Below, one piece after another: positions 47,870 to 59,473 of a stretch of 64,000 nucleotides of DNA. The position numbers and the translations under genes were made by a program. This stretch comes from Cucumis sativus. Taxonomy: Eukaryota > Streptophyta > Magnoliopsida > Cucurbitales > Cucurbitaceae. The notes under the pieces are model-generated. The model was given only the letters and a program-made list of their open reading frames with translations, did not search any database and had not been told where the DNA came from. The stretch is from the NCBI RefSeq assembly GCF_000004075.3, contig NW_022279522.1, positions 1 through 64,000 on the forward strand. The letters run 5' to 3'. The first letter of the stretch is position 1. Each line of letters opens with the position of its first letter.

Positions 47870-48351
47870 ATTAAGGTTGTGTTCTGGAACACTAAGGGTT
47901 TGAACGACTCCTCTAAACGTGCAGCACTTAAAAAATTCATCAACAATTGTAGTCATGATTCAAGAATCTAAGAAGGACACCTTGAACTCGGCTTTTATAA
48001 AATCATTGTGGAGTTCTAAGGATATTGGCTGGGATTATGTGGCTTCTGTTGGATCTTCTGGGGGAATTCTTACCATGTGGGACAGCAGTAAAATATCTGT
48101 AACAGAGGTCATTAAAAGACGCCTCTCTTTGTCAATCAAATGCCTCACTTTGTGCAAAAAGGTTTGTTGGATCACAAATGTCTATGGCCCTTGTGGTTGC
48201 AGAGAAAGGAAATTGGTTTGGCCCGAATTGTCTTCCTTGGCTGATTGTTCGGCCGTGGCCTGGTGCATAGGTGGGGATTTTAATATCACTCGTTGGGCTC
48301 GGGAAAGATTTCCTTTTGGCAGAAGTACTAGAGGAATGTCATTATTCAATA
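47870..48351 (+). pseudogene. L1-type LINE endonuclease fragment
   Basis: Reads KVVFWNTKGLNDSSKRAALK, a frame break near 47,940, then VVMIQESKKDTLNSAFIKSL (active-site Glu), GSSGGILTMWDSSKISVTEV, VTNVYGP-like (seen as ITNVYGPCG) and GGDFNITRW (active-site Asp/Asn at about 48,269-48,283). This is the N-terminal apurinic-type endonuclease of plant L1 elements, which nicks target DNA. It stops at about 48,351, exactly where the duplicated kinesin block starts. No LINE RT is present. Confidence 0.8.
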
Positions 48352-49047
48352 ACATTACTATCATGTTTGTCAACTGTCAAACTAACTCTTTTAAGTTATT
48401 TAGTGTGACACTACAAAGTTATGAACATCATAATCTTAATTAAAACCTTTTAATAAACAAATGCCAAGTTACTACTCAACAATGGCAAGGAATTCAAAAA
48501 ACATGACAGCTATCCTAATTGGTTGAAAATGAGAAAAAGAAAGTTAGCCAGACAACCTGTTTGGACTACAAAGCAGCAGATACGATTCCTCAAATTTGAC
48601 CATTCACTCTCCATACTCTACAAGTCTTCAAGCACATGATCCTGCTTCTTTCAGATGAGCAACATCATTCCGATCTTAACAGTCATAAGAGCAAATCAAA
48701 TCAATCCTAGCATATTCACAAATTACAACTAAAAAGTACAAACATTACAAAATAAAACATGCAGCGATTCAACAAGCATTCATAAATAATTAGCCAATTA
48801 ATTGACATTACAAATAAATAAAGAAAAAATCATTGCAAAGATCACTGCTTAAATGAAATTTGAATATCTCCCAATAGTTTTGATCGGTTACCCGAGTTGT
48901 GAGAGTGATCGGTTGATATTGCGTGCTTCTTCAAGCGCTCCCAGCTGCACCTGTTAGCTTATTTGCCTCCGGAACAGGTAAATCAATAAGATTTATTCTA
49001 CTTGTTTTAAAGCTACTTAAACCATCTGTCAGTCTCTGCACAATAAA
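48352..49047. repeat. kinesin-block direct repeat, copy 1
   Basis: ACATTACTATCATGTTTGTC to CTGCACAATAAA matches 59,474-60,143 in the same orientation, with many single-base gaps in this copy. It also has 36 bp (about 48,976-49,011) that copy 2 lacks. Together the copies bracket the UPL7 fragment. Confidence 0.9.
48892..49035 (-). pseudogene. KIN12: kinesin-12 motor exon, copy 1
   Basis: Between a TTTATTGTGCAG acceptor and a GTAACC donor. It reads RLTDGLSSFKTSRINLIDL, the strand leading into switch II, then a damaged equivalent of AGSERQKLTG, then GAAG-type and KEARNINRSLSQLG. Kinesin-12 proteins (PAKRP1/POK group) act at the plant phragmoplast. Missing single Gs (GGG to GG, AAGG to AAG) break the frame twice. 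Confidence 0.82.
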
Positions 49048-51600
49048 GTACTAGTCAGAAATGTACCTTGTCTCATACTGAGTTACTTTTTCACATGATT
49101 TTTGCTAGCAGGATAAATTAGTTTAAGCTCTAGAAGGAACCAACTTATCCCTTAAGGGAAACCAAAACAAATAATTAAGAATAATGAGGATACGAAGTGG
49201 TCCTCGAGAGTAACCAGTTACAAACCTAATGAAAAAGCAAGATACAATTGTTATATTTCTGAAGTTCAGTTTTTCTTTAAGCCAACTTGAGACAAGAAGT
49301 AACCAACTGATGTGTAATGAAAATACTCACTTCAGAAATTTCTTTTGGTTTTCCACTGAGAAACTTTTGATAACTTCCCAAAACATCTCAATGACATAAT
49401 GCTCCTGAAAGCATGAAATAAAAATTCAAATTCCGAAGTTCCCACATTTGGTTTTTCAATCCAGCAGAAGCATAAAAGAACATCATTAAAAAAGTGAAGA
49501 TATTTCTCCGTTTCTATCACAAATTTCTTGATCATGGTTGTGCCTGACCAAACAGAGCATTACAAACAATACAAGTCCAAAGTTTGTTTTCATAGTCATA
49601 AAACATAAGAGAGGACTAGAAGTATGAATAATGGTAATCAATTTATCACCCTGTTTCAAACACTAATACAGGCATATACATTGTATGAATTCGAAATTAA
49701 TTAAAAAATATTAAAAAGAATCTAAACGATGACCAACTCCCTAAACTCCAAAGACTTCAAAACCATCTCCCAATTACCCGGGTGAGATCTTCCAACATCA
49801 TCTACAATTATGAAATTTAATTGACTTGACATCACAATTCCGATTGCACTACAATAAATCTAGTATCGATATCCTAAACCAAGAATTGTTAAACCTCCAA
49901 AGGAAGATTAATTGTAACTAATCTTCTTGCAAGATTTCAACTTTTCAAAATTTTATCGAACACAATATGCAAAACAATTACGCAGAAAAGAGAAGAAACA
50001 AAAATACATATGTAGAAAAAAGGGTTTAATAGAACTTACCCTATGATAACCACTTGAATAAGTAGTATGTGTCCGTAGGTCATCAACATCCAAGCTGTCC
50101 AGTGAACCTGATATTGAAAGCTGAAATGAAATAAATCAGTCAAAGACAGCAACTCGATTTATCCTGGAACCACAAAAGACAGCAACAAAACTTCATAGTA
50201 TTTAGCCATTAGTCCATGATTTGACCTAAATTAGGGTTCTCTTTATGTTTTTCTTATCATTTCCCATCGCAAGGGAACTTTTTTTCCCACATCTTTTCCC
50301 CTTACAAGGACTTCAGTTGTCACCACTTAGAGTCCATGTAGGCTAAAAATAATCTAGTTCACTTTGTTTATTTCTCAGATTTTAATGATTAGTAAAATTC
50401 TGCCTCTACACTTTTACGAGCATTGTGCCTCTTCGAAAATGAACAACTTGAATCTTAAGGAAGACTAGTTTCCTTATCCAGAACCTGAATCTTCACTTCA
50501 TCAAGGAAACCCACATCTATTCCTTCAGGTGAACTCAATAAGGAAGACCCTGATGCCTCTAGGGTTTAGGCTTTGGTTGGTTGCTGCCCAGATCACAAGA
50601 TCAAGTGTACTCCTAATCATTCTAGGTTCTTGCTTTAATTAGTTTAGTGTTTCACGTCACATGAAAATTAAAGGTCGACAATGGCACATTATCAAAACTA
50701 CTAACCCCCTCCCCCCTCCCCCCACCCACACACCCACACAATAAGAAGAATAAAAATGCAAATCTAAGTGCTTAACCCTACTGACTTTGTATGGTCTAGG
50801 AGAAAAAATGTTCCTCCTTTAACATACTTCTTTCCCAAATAGTATAATTAATACTAGCATGAAACAGGATTCAAGGCACATGAGGCAGTTGATGTGCAAT
50901 GATAAACGAGTCATCAAGAGATTATATAACAGCAAAACAGCCTTTTCATGCAAACCACGTTACTATCTCAGTGAGTTAGTGATACCTGGAATTCATGCTC
51001 ATTGAACATGTTGATCCATTCTTTCTGTATAAGCTGCTGAATCCCTCTCAAAAAATGAGAACTTTGCTGTCGTATCTGAGGAGGACATGTTTTCAATCAA
51101 CATTGGAGTAGGGAGACACATTGGATAAACAAGGGACAAACTATGCTGAAAGTTCAAACGATGATTGGCAACAAGATGAATGAATGTGATGACATTTTCA
51201 CAGGTGACACGACGGTTTTTTCCTCCAGGAAGTAGCTCTTCTTCAATTTGCTTTCCATATTCATTGTTTATAATAACAAAATATAGCTCTAGTTCAGGAA
51301 TGTCACCTTCATGATTTAAGATAAGAAGTGAGAAAAAGATTCTACCAGGATACTAGATTGATCTAGATCATTGATCAACAGGCTAAGTGTGGTATCAGCT
51401 AAAAGTGATACCAGGGAATACACACCTTTAAGAAAATAAGGTGGCGATACAATTCAGGATCCAAGGATGGCAAGTCATTTAGATAGTTATACATGTTGTG
51501 ATGATAAACATTGGAAATATTCAATGTTGGGTTAAATATTATTCCATCTTTATACCATGCAACCATGCAATATTAAACTCTCATAAATTATATAGAAAGC

Positions 51601-51903
51601 TGATAGACCTCCCATAGTAAAGGTGTATTCCCGTAGGGACAAGAATAGGAAGAAGAAAGAATGATTGAGAGTTAGTTGGTATTTTTCCATTTGTGTGGGC
51701 CCTTAGGAATGTGTTTGTTAGAGTGGGGCCAAGTATTTTATTATTTCTCTGAGCAATTACTTAAGTGTCTTGCGTGGGAGGGTATGGGTATCTTTTTGGA
51801 CATATGATTTTGGTATAGACTCTCATTAGAGCGTGGAGAAACTGGGGAGCTCTCAAATCCTTCCCCACAGTTGATAAATAAAATTGTGGCTAAAGCCTTA
51901 ACA
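51601..51903 (+). repeat. 5' LTR of the UPL7-intron gypsy element
   Basis: 303 bp, TGATAGACCTCCC to GCCTTAACA. Four bases separate it from the primer site. Confidence 0.95.
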
Positions 51904-51907
51904 ATTT

Positions 51908-51919
51908 TGGTATCAGAGC
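51908..51919 (+). other. primer-binding site (initiator Met tRNA)
   Basis: TGGTATCAGAGC, the standard plant retrotransposon site, four bases after the LTR. Confidence 0.93.
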
Positions 51920-51932
51920 CATCTTTCCTGGT

Positions 51933-54900
51933 ATGGTTGGTAAGATGGAAGCTAGGATAGTTGAACTGGAAGAAGGTTTAGAGGGAGTAACCACAGGGAC
52001 GACTGAAATGGAAAGTAGAGTAGAAGCAAAATTTTTACAAGTAGAAGAACGACAATTAGCATTTGAAAGGAAGATGAAGAAACAATTTGCGGAAGCAGAA
52101 GTTCGAAGTACAATGGCTGAACAAAAGATTGAGGATAATCTGTAAAAATTGAGTGAGGATATGAAATTGTTAATACACAGGATGGGAGTGATGGGAAGTG
52201 CTTCAAAAGGATCCACATCTAGTGAAAGAATGATTACGGACAAGGGAAAGGGAATAATGAATGAGGAACAAGTTCAAGAAGAAAAAAGTGAACAAAAAAC
52301 TAACCCAGTGGTGGATGAGGGAGTTGGAGTACCATGTGCACCAAATATTCGTGAGATACCCCTTTTTGACATGAGGCTACGAAAACTGGAGGTGTCGATA
52401 TTTAAAGGGGAGGAAGAAGAGAATGTGGATGGATAGCTACAACGTGTGGAGCGCTATTTTGTGGTGAATATCTGACGAAGAGAGATAAGTTGGATGCGGC
52501 GGTCCTGTGCTTGGAGGGGGAAGCTTTGGACTGGTATCAATGGAAGGAGGATAGAAAGAAAATCGGCAGCTGGACAGAATTCCGATAGCTTCTGTGGGCC
52601 AGATTCAAAGCGTCCGACCAAGGAGATAAACACGCAAGGTTGATGAAATTACAGCAGGAGACCACCGTGAGGGATTACCGGCGGCGATTTGAACAATTTT
52701 CGTCGGCCTTAAAGATATGAGTGATGCAGCCCTAGAAAGTAAGTTTGTGTGTGGGCTGAAGGAAGAGATTCAAAGTGAGATCTGAAAATTGAATTCAGTG
52801 GGCCTAGAGGCTAAAATGTTAATGGCCCAAATAATTGAGAAGATGATCGAGTGGTTCAATTGAAGAGAATTCATGGGGCAAGTGGAAACCCTAATTTATC
52901 AATTAAAATGTCAAATAGTGGGCCAAGCAGGTCGAGAAGTCAAACTGGGTCAAAGGCCTCAGATCGGGTCGCTACATCACGAACGATTACGATTAACCCT
53001 AGCCAAATTCGTCGTACTCGTCCACGACGATTACTTCATCGCAGGAATCGGGCGCGAAGAGTACGTTGTCTCAACCATACCGTCGAATGACTGACAACGA
53101 AGTGCGATTAAGAAGGAAAAAGGTTTGTGTTTTAGATGTGACGAGAAGTTTAGTCTAGGGCACCGCTGCAAAAGACGTGAATTGAACATCATTGTGTACA
53201 AGAAGGGGAAGACTTAAGTGACAAAACCGATCAAGTGGGGGAAGAAATCGAAACCAACGGGAATAAGGAAGTCAATACAAAAAAAATAGTGAATCTGTCG
53301 ATAAATTCATTGGTAGGTTTCAATTCGCCGAAAACCATAAAAATTAAAGGAGAAATAAGGGGACGTGAGGTTGTGGTGCTGATCGATGGGGGCCACGCAC
53401 AATTTTATTGCAGAAGAGGTAGTCAAAGAGCTAAAAAATTTCAGTAGAAACAATGGATGCATATGGGGTTGTTCTGGGAACCGGAGGCATAGTCCAAGCA
53501 ACCAGTGTGTGTAAGGATGTAAACCTGACAATCGCCAATTTATCAATCACTCACGATTTTCTCCCTCTACCACTCGGAAGTGCTGACGTTATATTAGGAG
53601 TTACTTGGTTGGAAATGTTAGGGAAAGTAATTTTTTATTACAAGTTGTCGGAGATGGAATTCTCATTGGGTGAATGGGTGGTAATTCTTCAAGGGGATAC
53701 AAGTTTAGTAAGATCCCAAGTGTCACTGAAATCGATAATGAAAACCTTTGAGAAGGAAGATCAAGGCGTGTCAATCGAATTAAGTGCAGTTGTACAGTGG
53801 GGAGTGGGCGAAGCAAGGGAACACATAGCAGACTACTTGAGTAAACTACAACCAGAAATTCAAAAAGTTCTTCAGTCCTTTAGCGTTGTGTTTGAACCAA
53901 GCAATCAATTACCCCCACCTCGCGATCATGATCATGCTATTGAATTAGAACCAGGGGCTCGTGCAGTGAACGTGCGCCCGTATCGTTATCCCCAATTTTA
54001 GAAAGATGAGATAGAGAAACTAGTTAAGGAAATGCTGCTAGCCGGAATAATTCAGCCAAGCAAAAGTGCCTTTTCAGTGCTCCTTGTTAAGAAAAAGGAT
54101 GGTAGCTGGCAATTTTGCGTTGATTACCGAGCACTGAATCTTGCCACTATACCAGATAAGTATCTGATTCCTGTTGTTGATGAACTGTTGGACAAATTAT
54201 TTGGGGCAACCATATTCTCCAAAATTGATTTAAAGTTAGGTTATCAGCAAATTCGGGTGCGGGCAGCCGATGTTCACAAAACAGCGTTTCGAACCCACGA
54301 GGGGCCCTATGAATTCCTTGTGATGCTGTTTGGGTTGAAATGCTCCGGCAACATTCCAATCAATCATGAGTGATGTTCTTCGCCCATATTTACGCAAGTT
54401 TGTTTTGGTTTTCTTTGATGACATCTTAATTTACAGCAAGTCCTTGGACGAGCATTTGCACCAATTGGCAATGGTTTTGGAAACTCTAGTAGCTCATCAA
54501 CTGGTAGCCAACTTTAAAAAATGCCAATTTGCGGTTGACAAAATTGAATACTTGGGCCATGTTATTTCTTCAGAGGGGGTGGCAGCGGATCCAACAAAAA
54601 TAGAAGCGATGGTTAAATGGCCAGCACCCAAGAACGTGAAGGAGCTAGGTGGGTTTTTTGGGGCTAACGGGGTATTATCGGAAATTCGTTGCAAACTACG
54701 GTTCTATTGTGCTGCCCCCCTTGACACAACTGTTAAAAAAAGGTAACTTTAAGTGGAATGAGACGACCGAGAACGCATTTCAGCAGTTAAAAGTCAGCAA
54801 TGATGTCTGTCCCGATGCTAGGTATTCCTGATTTTTCACAAAGTTTTGTGCTGGAAACTGATGCTTCGGGTGTGGGTATTGGGGCTGTCCTAATGCAAAA

Positions 54901-56636
54901 TCAACGACCAGTGGCCTTTTTCAGTCAAGCTTTACCTATTACCCATAGGTTTAAGGCTGTTTATGAACGGGAGCTTATGGCAATAGTGCTGGCTGTTCAA
55001 AAATGGCGACCATATCTATTGGGTAAGCCTTTTGTGGTGCGTACAGATCAGAAAAGTTTGAAGTTTCTTCTTGAACAACGGGCTATCGGGGAGAATATCA
55101 GAGATGGATCGCTAAACTATTGGGGTATGATTTTGTGATTGAGTACAAGAAAGGATTGGAAAACAAAGCGGCCGATGCCTTATAGAGATTACCACCGGTA
55201 TTTGAATTGGGCCTCGTAAGTATTGTGGGCGGGCTAAACCTTCGGTTTTCATCGATCAAGTGGCTGGAAATGAATCTCTTAACAATATTCGATTGTCCTT
55301 GATAAATGGACAGCCAGCTCCAGATGGATATTTGCTACAAGGAGGAGGATTCACCTGATATTACTTTATTATTAGCTGAGTTCCATAACAGCCCGATAGG
55401 GGGACATCATGGTGCATTGAAAACATATCAAAGGCTAGCAAGGGAGGTCTATTGGCGAGGTATGAAAGCCCATATCCGCACCTATGTTGCTGAATGTTCC
55501 GTGTGTCAGCAAGCCAAATACTTGTCTTTAACTCCGGCTGGTTTCCTTCAAGCATTACCCATTCCGGACCGTGTGTGGGAAGATATTAGTATGGATTTTA
55601 TTGAGGGCTCCACAAATCCGAGCGTTATGATGTTATATTGGTAGTTGCGGATCGTCTTTCCAAGTATGCACATTTCATTCCCTTGAAACATCCATTTGGT
55701 GCAAAAGTGGTTGCTGCTGTTTTTATGCGAGAGATTATTCGTTTGCATGGATGCCCCCGAAGTATAGTGTCGGATCGTGATCGTATTTTCACAAGTCTAT
55801 TCTGGGAAGAGTTGTGGAGGTTGTTGGAAACTCAGTTGAGACGAAGCACCACTTACCACCCCCAAACAGATGGTCAAACGAAGTTGTCAATCGAGGGTGG
55901 AGATATATCTAGGGTGTTTTGCTATGAACACACCTAAACAGTGGGTTAAATGGCTAGCTTGGGTTGAATTGAGCTATAATACAACAGTCCGTACAGCCAC
56001 ATTGATGACCCCCTTCGAGGCCCTCTATGGGCGACCACCCTCTATATTACCGTATGTGAAGGGCTCGAGCGGGTGAATGATGAAGTAGACCATTTGATGA
56101 AAGAAAGAGATGAAATTTTGGGTGTTTTGAAGGCCAATTTACTGAAAGCACAGCAGCGAATGGTCAAATATGCTAATGCTAAAAGACGGAGGTTCAGTTT
56201 AAGGTTCATGATTGGGTTTATGTGAAGTTACGCCCTTACCAACAGTCCTCTCTCAGCCGTTTTAAGCACTCCAAATTGGCCCCAAGATTCATTGGTCATT
56301 TATGATCGTGGCACGAATTCGTTTCGTTGCATACCGTTTGGCCTTCCCAAGGAATCGCTTATACACCCATCTTTCATGTTTCTGTTCTTCGCAAGGTCGT
56401 GGTTCAAACAGGCCATTATTCCCAATTTCAAAAGATTTGGCTGCTGATTTGTCTATGCAAGTGTCTCCGTAGAAGTATTGGGAGTTCGCAAAACAATAGA
56501 AAAAGGACAACTTAGAAGTTTTGATCCGTTGGAGTGAGGGGACACTTGAAAGTGCAACATGGGAACAAGCTGCTCTTATTCAAGAACAGTTTCCTGAATT
56601 CCACCTTGAGGACAAGGTGGCTATTTGGGGGCGGGT
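51933..56636 (+). pseudogene. gypsy gag-pol, multiply frameshifted
   Basis: Gag starts MVGKMEARIVELEEGLEGVT (51,933) with an in-frame TAA at about 52,143, then LFDMRLRKLEVSIFKGEEEE. A zinc-knuckle CFRCDEKFSLGHRCK lies near 53,130. Protease has VVVLIDGG with a frame break inside the active-site motif (53,390). RT (54,032-54,480) shows [17 protein letters not shown] and FFDDILIYS with a frame break between. RNase H shows ETDASGVGIGAVL (54,857) and LENKAADAL (55,160). Integrase has HHGALKTYQRLAREVYW ... CSVCQQAK (zinc finger), MDFIEGS, SDRDRIF and TYHPQTDGQ. The tail (56,514-56,630) contains LIRWSEGTLESATWEQA, a chromodomain-like end. At least eight frame breaks or stops are present. Confidence 0.92.
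56624..56635 (+). other. polypurine tract
   Basis: TTTGGGGGCGGG just before the 3' LTR. It overlaps the end of the degenerate polyprotein. Confidence 0.8.
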
Positions 56637-56638
56637 AA

Positions 56639-56929
56639 TGATAGACCTCCCATAGTAAAGTGTATTCCCGTAGAGACAAGAATAGGAAGAAGAAAGAATG
56701 ATTGAGAGTTAGTTGATTTTTTCTATTTGTGTGGGCCCTTAGGAATGTGTTTGTTAGAGTGGGGCCAAGTATTTTGTTATTTCTCTAAGCAATTACTTAA
56801 GTTTCTTGAGTGGGAGGGTATGGGTATCTTGATTTTGGTATAGACTCTCATTAGAGAAGTGTGTAGAGATTGGGGCTCTCAAATCCTCCCCCACAGTTGA
56901 TAAATAAAATTTTGGCTAAAGCCTTGACA
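56639..56929 (+). repeat. 3' LTR of the UPL7-intron gypsy element
   Basis: 291 bp, TGATAGACCTCCC to GCCTTGACA. AAAGC follows and doubles as the left flank of the adjoining solo LTR. Confidence 0.95.
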
Positions 56930-56934
56930 AAAGC

Positions 56935-57200
56935 TAATGTAGAACATCCCCTTCTTTATGTTTCTTGAGTTTTATCCTAGAGGAGGTGTTTGAATTACCA
57001 TTTTTATAGTTTAGGATTAGTTATTTGAATTAACAATTTTGTATCTTGAGTTAGTTATAAGTAAACTAACTCAACCCCAAGTTAGTTTAACAACTCTTGT
57101 AATCTCCAGCCTATAAAAAGGCTTCTCATTTTCATTAATAAATGATAAAAAAAAAAGGCATTATACATAAAGATTTCCTAGCTTTGCAATTACAGCATCA
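56935..57200 (+). repeat. solo LTR of the 445-728 gypsy family
   Basis: 266 bp, starting TAATGTAGAAC (TGATG in the other copy) and ending GCATCA, flanked by AAAGC at 56,930-56,934 and 57,201-57,205. No internal sequence remains, as expected after LTR-LTR recombination. It sits immediately against the 3' LTR of the other element with only AAAGC between them. Confidence 0.88.
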
Positions 57201-59473
57201 AAAGCAATGTACAGTTCAGATGAGACTTTATTCCAGTATAGAGTAGCTCTGTAATTGCAGATCAAGAAAGTGAATGTAGCATGGAAATCCCAAATTCAAC
57301 ATTTGGAAGTTAGCAATTGACAATCTCATTAGTAGGCAGTGCACCCATAATAAAATGTAAGATTTTTAGAACCCTAAAAATTCAAGTAACTTGCAACTAG
57401 TCATTGTCATGACCATCAATACTACGATTAGTGGATCAGCACAAAATACAAAACAGTAAGACAGTAAATCTTTAAAAACCTTACTTCTGTTTTAACTTGC
57501 TCAAGAAGAATGTTGCAAAAAGTATATCAACAAGAATTCCTTCAAACATGACCTACAGGAAGAAGGGTAAAACAACATCCTGTCAAAAATCATTTAATGT
57601 GATTGAGATCTTTTAGCATGACTGCTTGAGAACTTTTAGCACAACCGGGCAGCAACTTCAATAACAGAAAAACATGCATAATGTAGGAAGACAGCAGATT
57701 TCAAATTATGACATTGTATTTATGAATGTCAGGCGATACATTAATGTTCCAAAATTCAACCAAAGTATGGGGTGAAAGATATATAAGAATCTTCCATGAT
57801 AAGGCCAAGACCAGGATATCCTTATCCAAAAAAAGAAAAAACTAATCAACCAAAGTAAATTCCATGTATGATTGGGAATTATGGCCATACCTTTGCCAAA
57901 AGAACTTCGAGGAAATGGAAAAACTGGAGATGTTGCTCATGTATCATTCCCGAACCAGGATTGGGGTAGAGCAAATGGTCAGCAATTTGCTGGATTACCA
58001 AGCAGAAAATAACTTATATTAGAAAAAATGAACAATACATACCCACATATTACTGAAATTTTATGAAATAGATTTCAAGCAACCAATTTTTATATTGAAA
58101 TGTGATCTCACAACTATTTTTATTTTGAAAAGCGATTTCAAACAACTATGGCTGTCTCATCACGCTTCATGTTATCCAATAATACTACAGGATTAACAAA
58201 GCCATGCCATGCTAATAATAAGGAATGTCGTGATAACCTTAAATAAACCATACTGCACGTCAAAGGCTGCCGTGTAATGTTCTCCATGACATCTTTAAAA
58301 ATACCACCACCATCAATTCCTGCCTCCTCAACTCCAAATTCATTAACAAAAGACACACGTATCTGCATGCAGAAAAGTGAAGCAATTGACCCAACACAAA
58401 CAAGAAAAAACTAATAAACAATTACAAGTAACTCTGCAACTATAGGATGCAGAAGAGGGAAGGGGTCGTTTTCACGAGGGCAAAGAAAAAGATAGAAAAA
58501 AGTAAGATAACAATTTCATTTTTCATAAATCATGGAAGTCTGAAATTACCGATCCTCGAAGATCAACTTCAGACAATGCACTCATCTGACTGAAAGCATC
58601 TTCCAATATATGATTTCGTCGAATTCTAAACCGGTTTCTGGCAAAAACAGCAAGAGATCCATTCTTTGCCTAGCTGCTGCTAGTTGTGTCTGTGAAATGA
58701 GTTATAGAGAAAGTAACCATAAATAAAAAATATCTTACATATTTCTATAACTAACAGTCATCCAAGAAATTCAATATTGTGGATAAGGAAACCAAAAAAA
58801 TAACTTGCTTACAGTGAAAATCTTAACCCTGCTAGTAAACGGTACTAAAAAGGGAACTCGCTTGTGTATATCATTTGCTCTGGTATTTTCTATCACTGCC
58901 TACAAAGAAACAAGGCCAAGTAAATAATTAGAATTACGATCAGATAGCAGGTCGTTAGAACCAAAACATTCATTGAGAACAATTACCTGAGAAATGAAAT
59001 AATCATTCATCGCGTCAGCATGGAAGTCACTGGGTGGTGTAAACTGCCGTCTATTGTTCCAGTCTTGCAACTACAACGAGACAATTTAATCTTAGTAGAT
59101 CGACAAAATGATGCATGGATAAACAATCTTGGAACTTTGGACTCCCCTGGAAGGATCGACATCCTTGACTTTGGTTTGAAGCTTGCATGGATAAACCTTT
59201 TCATTCATTTTTCATTGATTATTCATCCTTGTTCCTGAAAATCAAAGGAAATTCTCTCAATTTTATATATTACTAAAATTAGGATACATATAAGTCTTAA
59301 CTAGTCTCATAGCACCCTCCATTCATCTTCCCCTACACTGGCTATGGTATCAAAATGCTCAATTAAGTAATACGTCTACTAACGAACTTGAAAACAAAAC
59401 ACATCACACTAAAAAACACAAACATCCCTTTAACCCAACAGAAGCAGCTCTTTTTACCCTTGCACTCACTATC

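Larger units (their letters stand above)
51601..56929 (+). mobile_element. Ty3/gypsy LTR retrotransposon in a UPL7 intron
   Basis: LTRs at 51,601-51,903 and 56,639-56,929, primer site TGGTATCAGAGC at 51,908-51,919, polypurine tract TTTGGGGGCGGG at 56,624-56,635. AAAGC flanks it on both sides (51,596-51,600 and 56,930-56,934), a perfect 5-bp target duplication. It is inserted antisense to UPL7. The LTRs differ by roughly fifteen substitutions and several gaps, so it is much older than the element at 16,848. Domain order is gag, protease, RT, RNase H, integrase. Confidence 0.95.
49195..59070 (-). pseudogene. UPL7: UPL7-type HECT E3 ubiquitin ligase, C-terminal exons, truncated
   Basis: Minus-strand exons in order: 59,070-58,987 (LQDWNNRRQFTPPSDFHADA); 58,899-58,813 (VPFLVPFTSRVKIFT); 58,689-58,550 (TQLAAARQR, frameshift, FARNRFRIRRNHILEDAFSQ); 58,362-58,238 (IRVSFVNEFGVEEAGIDGGG, then a frameshift); 57,989-57,891 (IADHLLYPNPGSGMIHEQHL); 57,552-57,485 (MFEGILVDILFATFFLSKLK); 51,498-51,426 (YNYLNDLPSLDPELYRHLIF); 51,315-51,146 (GDIPELELYFVIINNEYGKQ); 51,075-50,986; 50,120-50,040; 49,404-49,331 (YVIEMFWEVIKSFSVENQKK); and 49,225 downward (FVTGYSRGPL). 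Homology stops there, before the catalytic cysteine of the HECT domain. Everything upstream of LQDW is missing. One intron (57,484-51,499) contains a gypsy element and a solo LTR. The AG before the 51,498 exon is not evident. It is a decayed gene fragment. Confidence 0.88.
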
